Below the pieces are notes generated by a model, which was given only the letters and a program-made list of their open reading frames with translations, ran no database searches and was not told where the DNA came from. Below are positions 8,491-21,220 of a stretch of DNA of 39,283 nt, piece after piece. Position numbers and translations under genes: made by a program. This DNA comes from Klebsormidium nitens (Eukaryota; Streptophyta; Klebsormidiophyceae; Klebsormidiales; Klebsormidiaceae): the NCBI GenBank assembly GCA_000708835.1, contig DF237233.1, forward strand, positions 1-39,283, read 5' to 3'. Positions within the stretch are counted from its first letter, which is position 1. The number at the start of each line of letters is the position of its first letter.

Positions 8491-11400
8491 ATATGACTAC
8501 CCGTTCAGCCACACCGATACGTTGCACCGTCAGAGAAGCAAGCTGCGCATACCGTCAAGGTACTGAATATGTAAGCGAGAACTTGAGTCGTCCTCCTTTC
8601 ATGAAGACATCCGTTTCGAAAAAGCCAACAATCATAGCGCAAAAAGAGCTGCTATGTCATGGTAATCAGCTGAAATATTTAATTTGTAAGCCTCATGCAT
8701 TGATTTTGCGGCCAGCGGGCTTAAAAATACAGACTTTGACCGCCGCGAAACTTTGTTATAGCACGTAAGAATCTTGGCGAACTGTAGAGAGTGGCTAAGA
8801 CGGGACCGACAACCAATGACCAGAACGGCCAAATCCAGAAATAATCATCGCCGTGCATCTGCATCGCCCTTCAGATCAGGAGCACTAGAAAGCGCTCCCC
8901 CAACCAAACCAGCTGATTGAGCTACTGCTGTGGTAGTCGATGTTTATGAGCACACGCATAACGTCACTGGGCAGTTCAATTCAAGGCCTTCTTGGGTAGA
9001 TTTCAACGGTAATACTTCTTCAAACGTCAATCCAAGTCGTGATTGTTCTTACTAGTCAAGACCAATCGTCGAGACGAAGACAGTTCAGCGGAGAGAGGAA
9101 GAAAACAGGTTCAAACAAGTTTCACTTGGTGACGAAGACTTCCCCAAGGGTTTCAGGCAGGGTACAAAAAGGCCACTACCATGACAATCTTTGCCAGAAA
9201 GGTCGCCATCCTCGCCCCACCATTGGGCTTATTGAAGACCCTTCGCACATCTAGACATTCAATCTCTGGCAATCAGGCAATTATTTTCAGGACCTAGCTC
9301 ATGCAGGCCGGCCAGTTTCATTACGGATTTCTGATACATGCGTTCACTGCGCTATACTTGAGAGGGAAATGGTACGTCCACTCGTGTCCACTGCCCAGAT
9401 ATATGCTTGAGAGGGAAATGGTACTACTCGAAGTCGCAGACGATGCACCTGTTCAGTCTAGGCTGTCTGAGCAGTGGCCCTATTGTGTAGGTGGGCGCTG
9501 ATTGGCTTGTTCAACCACAAGTTCGCCTCGTCATTGCCCAAGTTCAAGCACCCACATAATGACTGCACCTTTTCTGACGCTTGAGTCGAAATTCAGACCA
9601 GTGGGCTGAGAAGTAGTATCTGCTTCGAGTTCTCATAAACAGCTCAGCTTTACTTTGGTTTGACGCCAGTGTGATGATATAGAGACGGGCATTCAAGTCG
9701 AAAACGGGATTCCTGCTTTGTCCACAGTGGCCACGCAGGTAGATTAATTATTGCCCTGATCTAATGGAGCGCTCTAGCTAACAGCGAGCAAAGTCACTGG
9801 AGTCTGCAATCACGAAGCCGTTCAAGTCGCCGAAGGCGGTCAGTGACGAGACGGTGGTCGCCAGTGTATTACGAGCACTCGTTCAGCATGCGGAACGGTG
9901 GGGCAAGCAGGAGGTGACGCGGCTGTAAGTGAAATGACATGACTTGCTAAGAAAGGGCGCGTGAGCTGCTGACTGGCGACTGCAAACCGGACGGCTTCCT
10001 TACTGAACTCAAAGGTCGCAAAAGGAACCGCATCAACCCTAGTGGTGGAATTACATTTGATTTCGAAGCGGGGACAGAAGATGCAGCCCAATTAAAAAAG
10101 CCTCTCTCCCAGCAGAGTTCAATTCGCTACGACCGATTCGATGTAGTAGCGCATCTGCATTTCTGCACCATGCACAGTTCCTCCACCTTTTTAGGTAAGA
10201 TGTTTTTTAGGTAAGATCTCGTTGCAGGAGTCTTTGTCGATCTTCGTGTCACGGTGCCACCTGTAATGATTTGAAAGGGGTTTTTATCAATACGAAGGAA
10301 AGAAACTTCGATTTAACGGGTTGTGTCAGCACTGGCGCTAGCTTCTGAATCCGATATCAAGGCTTGGCCCTCTAGCTTATCTACCAAGAAAGGTGCACTT
10401 CGCCACTGCCAGGGGCCCATCAAAGGCTACGTACAGATGCTTGTACCACGAATTGAAAATCGAGTTCGGTAATGCTCAAGAATTTAGCGGTCTTTCTCAA
10501 AATGCAGCTTCGACTGTAGTATCAGATCCCGACAAGTCCGTCGACCTGCTACTGGCGGGTCAAAAAGGTTACTAATTACCGCTTGATTACGTACAATCTG
10601 ACAACCTGCCACCTGGCAATCAGGTCCGGCACGGTTCGGTGCTTCCCGGCACAAGGAGGCAGTTGGGGCCTCCGTGCCGGTACGCGCTCGGACGTACCTT
10701 TCGCTTGTGTTCTAGGTTCCACACCAGGCAACCATATGCAGCTATTGTCGACCGCAAAGTCAGCCGCTTTATTGGAAAGCCAACCTAAATCCTGGATTGG
10801 GCTTGGGCATGTTCCGGCATGCACTAAGTTGGCCCGCTCTGGGATGAGGTGGTAACTAGAAGCGACAGTTGCATTTATTGCTCACTGGGCAGCCATATGT
10901 ACGGCAGCCGATAGACACGTGTGAGGGCGTCTGGACCCTTGAAGCAAGCATGGCTAAGTTCACCAGAGCTGATGACGTCATCGCCCCTTCGACCGGCTGA
11001 CTACTCGATCGCGACGCAAAAGTGCGTTGAAGAATAAACACTCGCATCTTTCTTCTTTTGAACAGCGATCCCGGACAAGCCGACCTGGAGACACGCATCG
11101 ACATTGCCAGAGTCAGTACGATTGAAGCATACCGTTGCATGGGGCAAATCAGACTGATAATTAGCACAATGTGACAATCTCGCGAATAAACAATTGAGCA
11201 CTTTGTCAGTATCTCGGTCTGTTTCAAAGAGACTTCCCCGGTGCTACGAGTGAACGACGTGCTCTCAGTTGCCAGATTGGTTCTCTTTTGAAGATCTGGC
11301 GGAAATTTCACCAAGTAGCTTCGTGCATAGGTGCTTTTTCTATCAGCGTTATCCGGCGGTTATCAAGGCTAGCTGTCACGCCTTTCCCGCGCTGCGCTTC

Positions 11401-12380
11401 CGGAATCGTGGTTATGAAATGACTATCAGACTGGCGGTCCCGCCAAGAGCCTTTGCTTTCCTGGTAGAAAATATAACGTGCAGGATCGAAGGCAAGTAGC
11501 AGACCGACTAATGACCAAAGTACCGGCCAAAGCCGAGCTCTCGTCATGTCCCTCAAGAGCGCTATATGCGTCAGGACTGCAAGCACTCAAAAGCTCTGGG
11601 AATCGCGCGGGGCTGACTCTCAGGGACTGAACACGGCCGTGGCCTCACGTTGGAACGGAGCACAACGATGAATTTCAGTGACATTCGCCGGCAGAACTGT
11701 TAACAAGCGGAACGGACAGAGTATCATCGAAGGAACCAAGAGGGGCGGCTGAGCATGTTCCGGCAAGCCAGGGGGGGCAAACAACGAAACGGAACAAGCG
11801 AGACACGAAGGCGGTTGACAGACGTATGCTGGTGGCCTTCGCAAGCGGAACGGGCGTGGTGGGCCAGCGGAATGGTAGACCAAGTGAAGCAGTGGTCGCG
11901 ACCTGGGGTCAAGAGCACATTATAGGTCGCAACGGAACGGCGGCCGCGCGCGGCACAACGGAACCAACGGAACTGTACGCGGTTGATGCAATTGAGCGGT
12001 AAAAAGCGCGCACGTCCGCGCTCTCCAGTCACAGCTGGAGAGCGGGCGGCAGCAACCAGAAGTGCAATCCAGAAGCGGAATCGCGGTGACAAGCCGAGGA
12101 TCATGACCGTTCGCAAGCGGAGCGATAGCATCCCGCGGAAGGGGCCAGACACAAGCGGGAGGGGGTCTCGACTGAGTGGGACGGAAGTCTCAAGCGGAGT
12201 GGTAATCCAAATTAGGACTCAAACCGTGGGGGAAATTTTGCATGCGGCCTCGAGTTGCGCCACAGTTTCGCAACCCATATTGAAGCGAGTGGCAAGAGGA
12301 GGCAGAGCTCGCCGGGTTGAATTGCCCTCTGATTCAGTTAAGCAAAATTTGAAAGCATATCTCTACAAATGACGGGCAAC
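8491..12380. other. intergenic, no gene seen
   Basis: Frames here reach at most 152 codons and none is recognisable. Notable small items are a 50-nt-spaced direct copy of CTTGAGAGGGAAATGGTAC (near 9357 and 9407), a TTTAGGTAAGAT doublet near 10192, a 3'-type box TCATTGCCC at 9531-9539, and TGACGTCA within GATGACGTCATC near 10971. Between 11630 and 12180 the strings CAAGCGGAACGG and CAACGGAAC recur irregularly. Confidence 0.45.
10626..10680. repeat. hairpin with perfect 9-bp stem
   Basis: CCGGCACGG (10626-10634) pairs perfectly with CCGTGCCGG (10672-10680). A smaller AGGC/GCCT stem lies in the loop. Immediately before it, ACCTGGCAATCAGGT is a separate 5-bp hairpin whose loop region carries the GGCAATC box. 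Confidence 0.6.
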
Positions 12381-12388
12381 TTGCGGAT

Positions 12389-13230
12389 GGTATCCAGCAG
12401 TGGGCTAGCAACGGCAGTCGGGCTTACGGTTTGAACGACTCTTGGCGATTGCGGCCAGGCGGCTCGAAGGGCGTCATTGCCATCTAAGCAAAAACCTTCA
12501 ACTTTCTAAAGCCTCGTGTGAACCCTTTACGCAATCAATGTAGGTGCCCAAAACTCCAAGCTAAAAGACCGTTGTGGTTTTGCGGAAGCAGCCGTTTTGC
12601 GTGACAGACAATGATTTTCACCCACGATGAGTTCCGGCAAAAAAGAGCACGTCAGACAACTCCTCTGTGCTTTCTCACCCTGATTGCATGCAAGGCGGTC
12701 AACGAGTTGACATCAAGTTTGGCTATCTTTTGGCCAAGCGCGTGCTTATCCCAGCCTTTCGAAGAAGCAAAGACGCTGAATCACTGTACCGAGAGAAGCA
12801 CTTGCTTGTCAATTCCGAGCAAGCGCTTTCACAATTTCAGTTGCTTGATCGATACGAGCAAGATTGCCTGGTCAGCTAGTGCCGATCAAGCAACCCGGTC
12901 CAAGGGACTGGCTTTCTGGACAGGCGTGGCTTGTAAACGTGAGGAAGGACGTAATCTGCGCCCGGCCATCCAAGTTGCATATGATCTGCCTGGCTAAAAC
13001 AGCCACGTGCAATAGCCGCACTTCGTCATTACCTGGCATCTGCGGGCGCGAACCTGATTCAGCAGATTACGGTGACAGAATTGATGTGAGCCATAACTAT
13101 CGCAACGTGATAACGCTAGCTTTGTTCTCAATTGTGCATAGTTCTGACCATACCAGTAACATCGGCCGGTCCTTTCCATTTGCTTTCAAAAGAACAAGGT
13201 TCGAGGACTGGCTGCCAATCCAAAAAGTAG
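12389..13230 (+). repeat. 0.93-kb tandem repeat, copy 1
   Basis: This copy is homologous in order and orientation to 13328-14160. Shared anchors include GGTATCCAGC at the start, TTGGCGATTGCGGCCAG, CGAAGAAGCA, TTTCAGTTGCTTGAT, TTCGTCATTACCYGGCATC and CTTTCC near the end. The offset drifts from 939 to about 925 nt through small indels. One internal frame (RRSKDAESLY, then SQFQLLD) is also open in copy 2 but is broken downstream, so a coding origin is possible but unproven. Confidence 0.75.
12413..12481 (+). repeat. hairpin core (copy 1 of the 0.93-kb repeat)
   Basis: The boxes are GGCAGTCGGGC and GCGTCATTGCC. They pair at most positions, with G-T wobbles, across a 47-nt interior. Confidence 0.55.
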
Positions 13231-13327
13231 ATTGCGAACACACCCAAACTTACCGGAACGGCCCAGATTAACATTCCGCGGAAATCCTCCAAGGAAGCCT
13301 GCCGATAGTGACCGCCAACGCGCGATT

Positions 13328-14160
13328 GGTATCCAGCTGGGATGAGAACCGGCAGTCGAAAAGTTCAGCGCTCAAACGATTGTTGGCGATTGCGGCCAGC
13401 ACGTTAGGGGTCATTGCCGTTGTATGTAAAGCTGTTTCGTTTTGTAAAGCGTAAGCTCTGTGTGAATTCCAGCGCCATAAATGTATGCCCGCAAAACTTC
13501 CAGATGCAAGAGCGACCTTGGCAAAGCCAGCCGTGTTCCATGACCCCCCAAACCTCTCGATCACGATGGGTTCAGCAGGAAATACTTCGTCGCTCAGGCA
13601 GCTCTGCGCCTTTAACATTCGATCGAGAGGCCGTCAACTACTGTACATGTACATCACTGATGGCTCTGTTTTCGCAAATGCTTTGCTTATCTTAGCCTCT
13701 CGAAGAAGCATTGAAGACGCTGAAACACTGCATGGGGAGAGGCGACCTGCTTTTCCTTTCCGAGCAGTGCCTTCACAGTTTCAGTTGCTTGATGATGAAC
13801 ACGAGTATATTCGGCTGATTAGGGTAATCAATAAAACCGACCAAGAAGTCTGGATTTTTGGACAGGCTCGTAAAGGATTGCACGAAGCTGGGCGATCCTG
13901 TACATTAAAGTTGCGACTCTCTGGCTAACTTAGCCACTTGCAGCCGAACTTCGTCATTACCCGGCATCGGCAAGCTCGAAGCTGATCCAGAAAATCATTT
14001 TAACGGAACTGCTGAGAATCATAGCCTCCACCACGTTATGACGCCGTTCTCAACCGCGCATAATCTGACCGTTCAGTCGAGTACTATCAGCCGGCTCTTT
14101 CCGCCTGCGTTCAGAAGACCTGGCTTCCAAATAGCCGAAGTCATTGTTGCTCCTGCACGG
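13328..14160 (+). repeat. 0.93-kb tandem repeat, copy 2
   Basis: This is the partner of 12389-13230. Its longest frame (13485-13928, 147 codons) contains RRSIEDAETLHGE and SQFQLLD, which align with copy 1. The other frames differ between copies and no domain is recognisable. Confidence 0.75.
13351..13418 (+). repeat. hairpin core (copy 2 of the 0.93-kb repeat)
   Basis: The boxes are GGCAGTCGAA and GGGTCATTGCC, at the same place in the unit as in copy 1. The box pair therefore predates the duplication. Confidence 0.55.
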
Positions 14161-16840
14161 AAGGCCTGAGTTGGTCATAGCCCGTATAGCCCGTTTTACT
14201 TTCAGATACGGGGCGGTCGAGCATCGAGGTAGATATGAAGAGGTCATCAAAAGTGGCGCACTTTGCCAGACCATTGTTTTCGTCCTTGCCCGTACCCAAA
14301 AAATAGGACATGCCAGTGCGGTCAGCAATTCGTCGTAGCCAAGACGTGAAAAACTTGAAATCCTCAAAATGATCACTTTCGGAAAAGGTATGCAGCCAGG
14401 TCGGTTTGTGCCGCCTTCCAACGCTGATGGGCTAGCTACTACAGTGAGCAGATCAAAACGCCAAAATGACGAGACAGCGGGCGAGCTTTGCCAACGATCG
14501 CCGCTGAAGAAGCTAGAAGCACAGCGCGGCGCTTAGAGGCTCAGTGGAACAACGTGAGAGATTCAGCGGGGTGGACAAGAGGGACTTTACAATAGAAGCA
14601 GCGTTCAGAAAGAAAGGCAGTCGGAAAGTGCACGAGATTCAACTTGAAACATTGGCTCAGGCGGCAGCAGCTAGGCGGGTTACCTCACTGCCCAAAGCGA
14701 CTCAGTACGGTGATTTTACCCCACCTTGCAAGAGTTGTGCATGTGAATCGTTCAGCACATACTTATCTCCTTGCAGTCTCATTCGAATCCCTCTATGTGA
14801 CTCTCGGAAAGGGGACTTTGGCTTGAGCTCGCCCGGCCTCATATCGACGAGCTTTCATATTGCACAGGTACCTTAAGAATTACTAAGCTTACATGAAGTG
14901 TTTTGATCAGGACTATAAAGTCGTAGCCTGATACCGCCTTGGAGCCAATGCCTATCATTCGTATTAGACACAAGTGCTCGATATTGAGACTAGATGCGGC
15001 CTTCAAACGGAAAGCGGAGCTTCGTACACAGGCATCATTAACAACGACAACCCCTACCTTAGGCTAAATCGATGATGACATGCATGGCTAGGTTATCGAC
15101 GAGTTGCCAGGTGACCGCAGTGGTCAGGCTCGAAGTCATCGTCATTGCCAATTCGAAAAACAACATGCAAACCCAAAAGGCGGCGCTGCACGTTACGCCC
15201 CGGCAGCCGCACCGAATAACAAAAACAGGCAATAGTGATTCAAGATAGTGTACCGCGATCTCTGGCAAAGAACGGAGGAAATGATCAGGTCGAGCAATGA
15301 AATCTCGTGCTCAGCAACAGACCAGTTTGTGTCAGGCGATCTCGAGAACGTCTGGTAAGGCAGACGTGGTCGAGGCCAGGAACGCCCCTTCGACAAAGTT
15401 CGAAGGAACACCGGAGTCCTGAAAACAGGTTGTGACCTTTTCCCACATGAAAACAGGCCACGCGAGTCTGAAGCTAGGCCGGCCATCAGGATCAAGAAAC
15501 GAGATCTGGCTTTCGAGCGCCAGATCTTCTAGGTAGCCATCCTTGCCAAAGTCTGAGTAAATCTCAAGATGTGCGTAAGGACGTTCTGATATCCGATATC
15601 AGTCGGTCAGAACCGCCATCTTTTCTTCTACTGGCAGGGTTTCAGGGACGAATGAAAGCATCTTGGCTTTCCAGGAAAAGCCCTTCTTTCAACCAGTAAA
15701 GTCTTCGAACTTCAGAAGTACGTACCAAATTGAAAGAAGCGGGCATTGAATCATCGACAGCTAGCACCGACTTGGATTCGGCGAGTCAGGTCGCGCAGCC
15801 ACTTCATTTCTTTATCGTTAGCGGGAACCTGTTGGGCTCCGCAAAGCGCTCGTTTAATCGAAGCATTGATTAACAGCGGAGTGTCTGATCAGTCAAGAAA
15901 GGCTTTGAGATGCACAGCCCAGTTCTGTGCGGAGCCGAGTTCGTGATTAGCAGCCGTTTCAAACACGGGTATGTTCAGGTGGACGCAACAAAAATGGCTT
16001 TGACCGCTGGGCGCTATTGTTATCTGGCCTGCCCATGCAGTCTCCGAGGGACCTTCACTGATATCATTGACCTCACGGATCATTGCTTTTTGGGTTTAGG
16101 GTCCTAGCTAACGTCGCTGGTTCCTCGTAGTCGGGGTGAGGACTTGATTTAAGTACCTGCCAAGCGCACAATTGGATAGCTCATCAGCTCTTCGCCGGCT
16201 GAAATAGAAACTATGACTAAAGTTTGCGCATGCTGATTTGGCGAATAGCTGGCTAAGCCCCTAAGGGTATTTTCAAATGTGGATTGAGCGGCACATCTGG
16301 GAGCACCGTGACTCCGACTAGAACGTACCGAATCAGCACCTACATAAGCGTTGTAAAGGCAATCAAAATAGTTTCGCTGTCGGTGCCATGCCGCTTTCAG
16401 TTGCGCTGTGCTTCTCGAACCTAAAAAACCCTCGCCGTCCTTCGGAACGCGGCGCCTGAAAATAAATAAAAACCTTGACGAGATCCAATCCAAGCCGGGC
16501 ACCGGCCAGGGGAGCCCTGTGACATGCAAGCTTCAACAGATTGCATAAGACCGTGACGGAGCATATGGAAGAAGACTGTCAGGGACTTAATCAAGAAGAG
16601 GGGGCCTCAAACATCTTGGGCGGATCCATGTTGGCAAACCTTTGTCAAGCACCTCGGGTTATCATTGCCCCTTCCGTACTCTGACTCCCAGAAATGTGCG
16701 TGCTGACCTTTGCAAGATGTCCAAAGCGGCATACTTTTGCGCAAGCGGAACAGGGCACTTTCGGCGCGCAAAGGCTTTCCGATACACGTCGACGGATGGG
16801 CCAGAAAATGCTACTCAAAGCAACCCGATCGATTGTGGCA
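14161..16840. other. intergenic, no gene seen
   Basis: No frame is recognisable. Two compact dyads are visible: AGATCTGGC (15502-15510) with GCCAGATCT (15519-15527), a perfect 9-bp stem with an 8-nt loop, and the 17-nt palindrome CTGATATCCGATATCAG (15586-15602). A 3'-type box ATCATTGCCCC lies near 16669. Confidence 0.5.
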
Positions 16841-16846
16841 ACCTCA

Positions 16847-16930
16847 GGGCAATCCGTTATCCAGCTTGATTGCGACGTCTATCATGGCTCCTTCACAGTG
16901 AGCCACGTCAGCTGTCAATCGCCATCGCCC
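16847..16930 (+). repeat. hairpin core, ATCGCCATCGCCC subtype
   Basis: The boxes are GGGCAATCCG (16847-16856) and ATCGCCATCGCCC (16918-16930). The subtype recurs near 19.4, 21.5, 23.2 and, with one change, 35.9 kb. Confidence 0.6.
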
Positions 16931-18440
16931 ATTGACGCTTACACTAGCTAGTGCCTGATGTGAGGTGCAAGACACTTGACGTTGTTTTGCCTAGCGTGCA
17001 AGGCGCCCTGCTCGTGCGTCTGCCGTACCGTTCCTTTCAACACGCAGGAGCATCTGGTCAGACACTTCTTACTGGACATGAAGATTGGATCAGCTTCAAA
17101 GAAGGGTGACAAGGTTTCGCCGAATGCAGACTTGGGCACCGCAAACTTGCGCTGGGAAATCCAGCGGGCCTTATGAAAGACTGGCTATTGGTTTTCCTAG
17201 TGTTGGAAACCTCCAAACAAGTGCTTCGGGAAGGGCGATCAGGCAACTCCAAGTGGCAGTATCAGCAGCCAAGCTTCTGCTCATCTTCGCCTGCTTCCCT
17301 GACGTGGACGCTGACATGGAACGTAAGGAAGATCCAGACGCGCATGCGGCGTGTGCGGTCAGCGAGGGCGAGCATGGCGAGCGATGTCGACATTCGTGTC
17401 GACTGTTAGCAACGAGAGCGGAGTGCAGTGTCAGAAGAAACCAGCAACAGAATCAACCAGGCTCCGACTCGGATGAACAATGAGGCACCAAAACGGAAGA
17501 GGTGGAATATGTGTCGCGGCGTATGCGCAGAACGTTTCAAAGGCAGATCCGCCCAACAAATTGGTTCGGTGGGCCAGACAACTCGACTCGACAGAACCCT
17601 TCATAGGAGCACTAAGGAAAAAGGTAAGAGGAAACAGCAGCAATGACTAAGCATGCTTCGCAGCCATTTTTACCAAAACGCATGGAACATAAGGAGGAGA
17701 GACCGGAAGATGCCGAAAGACTTGAGAAGATTCGAATTCAATGAAATCGCTCTTTTCTGACGTGGGCATTCAAGACTCGGTAAGTACGTGCTACTGCCTG
17801 ACCATGAGGTGGGTCAGACAAGGAGATATCCTCGCCCTTCACTCCAGCTTGGGAACAGCTTACAATAGAAATTGAGACGGACTTAATAGGGATCAAGAAC
17901 TCTGATAGCGACGTACCACGCCTGTGGCAGTTCTGGCAAAAATCTCGGCGTCCATGTGAGGGTGGCGATTGTAAGAAAAAGGCAAAGCCAGGAAATTGGA
18001 GACCTTTACACGCTCGATCGCCAGTCCGAATCGGAACGCATTTAGCACTTGAGATATAGTAGGACACTGAGAAAAAGGAGGAGCCTACTTACTTTGTGCT
18101 GTCCTCGGGGCAAGCCCACCACACGTCACGCTGAAATTCGATGTTTGAACAAGAACCTCGCTGTTGCTAGTTCCGCAAGGCCATCAGAAGCTTGCAGTGT
18201 AACACCCCCATATGCCTGGCGTACTCTGCCGAGTACGCTTGATCCGGAAACTCGACAGCATATGAGTTGAAAACATGGTGCAATCTTCACCGGTGAAGTA
18301 AGCAATCTCAGTCAGAAAAGACAAGCCGCGCCGAATATGGCAGCCAGAAGCTAGGGCTTTCCGAAACCTTACTCACGGTGACACTCCTTTGGCTCTTAAC
18401 GCCAAGTGGTTTATCGTCATGGCCCCATTTGAACAGCCAC
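16931..18440. other. intergenic, no gene seen
   Basis: A 3'-type box with CTCATCTTCGCC lies at 17280-17291. In one frame it reads AVSAAKLLLIFAC, similar to copies near 21.2 and 22.9 kb. A perfect 8-bp, 4-nt-loop hairpin (GCGTACTC, 18219-18226; GAGTACGC, 18231-18238) is present. No supported gene. Confidence 0.45.
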
Positions 18441-18449
18441 GGAGCCACC

Positions 18450-18745
18450 ATCACAAACTCCCCCCCCCGACGGAGTGGCACCTGAAAGGCACCACCCATG
18501 CTTGTACCAAAGTTTTGTAATGTTATCCGCCCAACAATTGCCAAAGCGACACCATCATAACACCAAATTGGTCCTGAAGCATATTCGACAACCAAAAGGC
18601 ACGTGTCAAGTAGGCGTCACTTAGTCATCTGGGGCATAATCGGTACCTTCGTGGTGTCATACTGTTGTAATGTTCGCCGCCTATCTGGTGCGGACCAATC
18701 TGGCGTCTTTGAGGTGTCAATTAGTCGGGGGGGTGGTTTTCTGAT
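18450..18745. repeat. imperfect foldback element, about 300 bp
   Basis: The left arm (18450-18499) and the right arm (18698-18745) are inverted and about 70 percent alike by eye. Shared landmarks are a C-run of 7-9, GAC, then CACCTGAAAG or CACCTCAAAG. An 8-bp pair, ATTGGTCC (18567-18574) with GGACCAAT (18692-18699), lies within. GTAATGTT is repeated directly inside. It has no coding frame of note and suits an old non-autonomous inverted-repeat transposon; no target-site duplication was found. Confidence 0.5.
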
Positions 18746-19210
18746 GTGACTTTCTGAAGCCCGCTAAACTTGATGCTATCTGCCCGGCTCAAAATCAAGG
18801 TTATCTCTATTCTCGGGTGAGGAATGAACCAACCAAAACGGACTAGCAGAATGAGTCGCGCTTAAAAACCGTGGTTTTCCTGACTCTCACATCCTATCGA
18901 CAGGACAATTGAAAGGTTCTTCTCAGAAAGAGAAGCGTCACCGTGAGTGGAGAGTAAGGATATTGGTCGGCTGTCCCGGAACTGAAAGCGAGTTGAAACT
19001 TAGTTTTGGAGTATTTGAGAAGCAGACTGGGTCTTGCAAAAGGCTAGATCAGCGTGGATTTATCAGATCTCCGAACACTTTTGAAAGGCAGTCAGACAAT
19101 TGAAACCTTCGGTGACGGATGGTGACAGTGCCCGCCAAGCTTTTTGCTGATCCTCGCCTTTCATTTTCGGGGCGGCTGGACGCCGAAAAGCATAGAAGAT
19201 CCAAACAAGG

Positions 19211-19252
19211 CATCCCTTTGTAACCAGTACAGGCTTAACCAGTACAGGCTTA
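19211..19252 (+). repeat. 15-nt tandem doublet
   Basis: AACCAGTACAGGCTT occurs twice in direct succession, a recent-looking slippage duplication compared with the old divergence around it. Confidence 0.7.
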
Positions 19253-19384
19253 CGGCGAGCGTGTTTGAATTTCAGGCTGCTTCAAGCAACTATTCCGTGG
19301 GCCTGAAACGACATCAGACCTACTTTTTAAAATTGCAAGGAGCGATAACGTCTCGGACAGTTGCCATACCATCTGAAGACGTAG

Positions 19385-19452
19385 GGGCAATCCGACTGCA
19401 AAGGGGCTTTGTAAATGGCTCGTTCAGCCAAAGCCGCACATCGCCATCGCCC
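19385..19452 (+). repeat. hairpin core with good inner stem
   Basis: The boxes are GGGCAATCCGACTGC and GCACATCGCCATCGCCC. An inner perfect 7-bp stem (GGCTTTG, 19405-19411; CAAAGCC, 19429-19435) sits between them, making this one of the best-folded copies. Confidence 0.65.
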
Positions 19453-20269
19453 TTAGTCACTCTCGGTGCCTGCTCCAAGGTGTCACAGTGTTCGCACTCC
19501 ATCCTAACGCACCCGTACCCGCACCACCGAAGGGCACGAGAGACGCTTATGGCGCCACCTTGCGATGTGCGAGCAAGCTGCAGATAAGGTGACTCCGGAC
19601 GTCTTTGGCGGGGACTCGGCCCACCACCGCCTTCGCTTGCATGGCAGAGATAAGCAGGAGATTACAGCTTTGGAAGGAAGTTCCGATTGCCACGCTGGCC
19701 GCCCACTATCGCTCAAAAGCGAACCTTCATTTCCTCAATCCGCCGAACTTTAAACCACAAGAAGACTTCACGGTGAAAACACCTCTGGTTTTGGAATCAG
19801 TGCTGGAACTTTTGCAGCTTAGGAACAAACCATTGTAATCACGACAGAGAAGGCAACTTGAGTGAATATAACCATCGGTCTGCCGTTCTGAGTTTGCAAC
19901 GCGGTTGGGAAAGGGCGCCAGAGCAATACATCTCGCATCCCCGATTCAGCTAGATTGGTAAAAAGTGTGGGTTGCTTTCTAAAACTCGTGCTTGGACACC
20001 CAGCCGGCAGCATACACGAAGAGGATCAACCTCAACCTCTCTGAACCGATCTCTAAGGACCACCGCAAACCCCTGTCGGAACCATCCAGGTTGCTGGTAA
20101 AACAGACCAACGAAAGCAATCAAACAAGTGGGCACAGAAAATGGCCGGGCTGCCAATAGGCCCGTTGCATCACGACCCTTGAAGGAACTTTATGCAAGCC
20201 GCGTATACATAATGGACGGTCACAAAAGGTCAGCCGACGGCCAGAGAAAAAAGATGGCAATCGAGAAGG

Positions 20270-20670
20270 ACCTACATGGTGGCCGCAAGCAGCGCCGGAA
20301 CAAGAATTGCGGAACGGCGTTTGCCAGCGGAACACTGCGAGCGCCAGCGATGTACTTGACTGCAATCGGGAAGGGTCTGCGAACGCAAGCAAACTTGTAG
20401 GGTCGCAACTCAACCGATGCTGGTATCAAACGGAACGGTGGTCAAAAAAGCCGGAACGGTGCCAGCGAACTGGAGGACACAGAAAAGAGAAACAAGGACG
20501 TGAGCGGAGCGGGACGCACAACGGGCTGGAACTGCGGAACGGCGGCTCCATCTCGACTGCCTGCGATCGACGCCCTGTCGCCAGCAATGACAGTTCCGTT
20601 TTCGACCGCTAACCCCATTCCGGAGAAACGGAGCGGGAGTAGTCGAGGGAGTGATCGGAGCGGACACCGC
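20270..20670. repeat. GCGGAAC-rich degenerate repeat island
   Basis: Variants of GCGGAACGG, ACGGAACGG and CCGGAACGG recur about ten times at irregular spacing. Similar islands occur at 6940-7080 and 11630-12180. Open frames of 196, 138 and 101 codons on both strands result from the low stop-codon content and are not called as genes. Confidence 0.5.
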
Positions 20671-21220
20671 AAGCACAACCGCGTACACTTCGAGTTGAGG
20701 CTGCTCCGGGGGACTGGATCGAATCGAACGGCCAGTATTGTGAGCACTGCAAGGAGCTTCGCCGTTCCAAATGAGCATATACGATGAATAGGCGGCAGGG
20801 CAATCCAATTCATGATGATTTGCAAGTGGCTCGTGGCCTGAACCACAACTACTATCACCCATCATTGCCCTTTGACAGTCACAGTGCCTGCTGAGGCGCA
20901 AACAGATCATTGCTTCTACTTTTTGTGCTTTGTCCCCGTGCTTGCGGTTCAACAACCGGCCCCGCAACACGCGGCGCATTCTAAGAGTAAGTCCGGACAA
21001 AATGGGCGGACATTAAAATTATGGTGATTCCTCCTTAGATGATGAGATGAGCTCTAGCAGAATTTGGCTTGAAACAACTTCGGTTCGCTGACACACTATT
21101 GCGAAAGCAAGCGATATCCGAGATTCACAAGAAACCAAACCGTTGAATCGTTTCCGCAGAGCGTAATCGAAGGAATACATATCAGCCACTTCTGAAGGGC
21201 ATGCAGAGAGTCCACTACGA

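Noticed and set aside
10971-10982. TGACGTCA within GATGACGTCATC as a bZIP/CRE regulatory site
   Set aside because: No gene is close enough to make a promoter role credible; a short palindrome like this is expected by chance in 39 kb.
20410-21000. 196-codon minus-strand frame
   Set aside because: It lies in a stop-poor GCGGAAC-rich island, overlaps other long frames on both strands and shows no domain.
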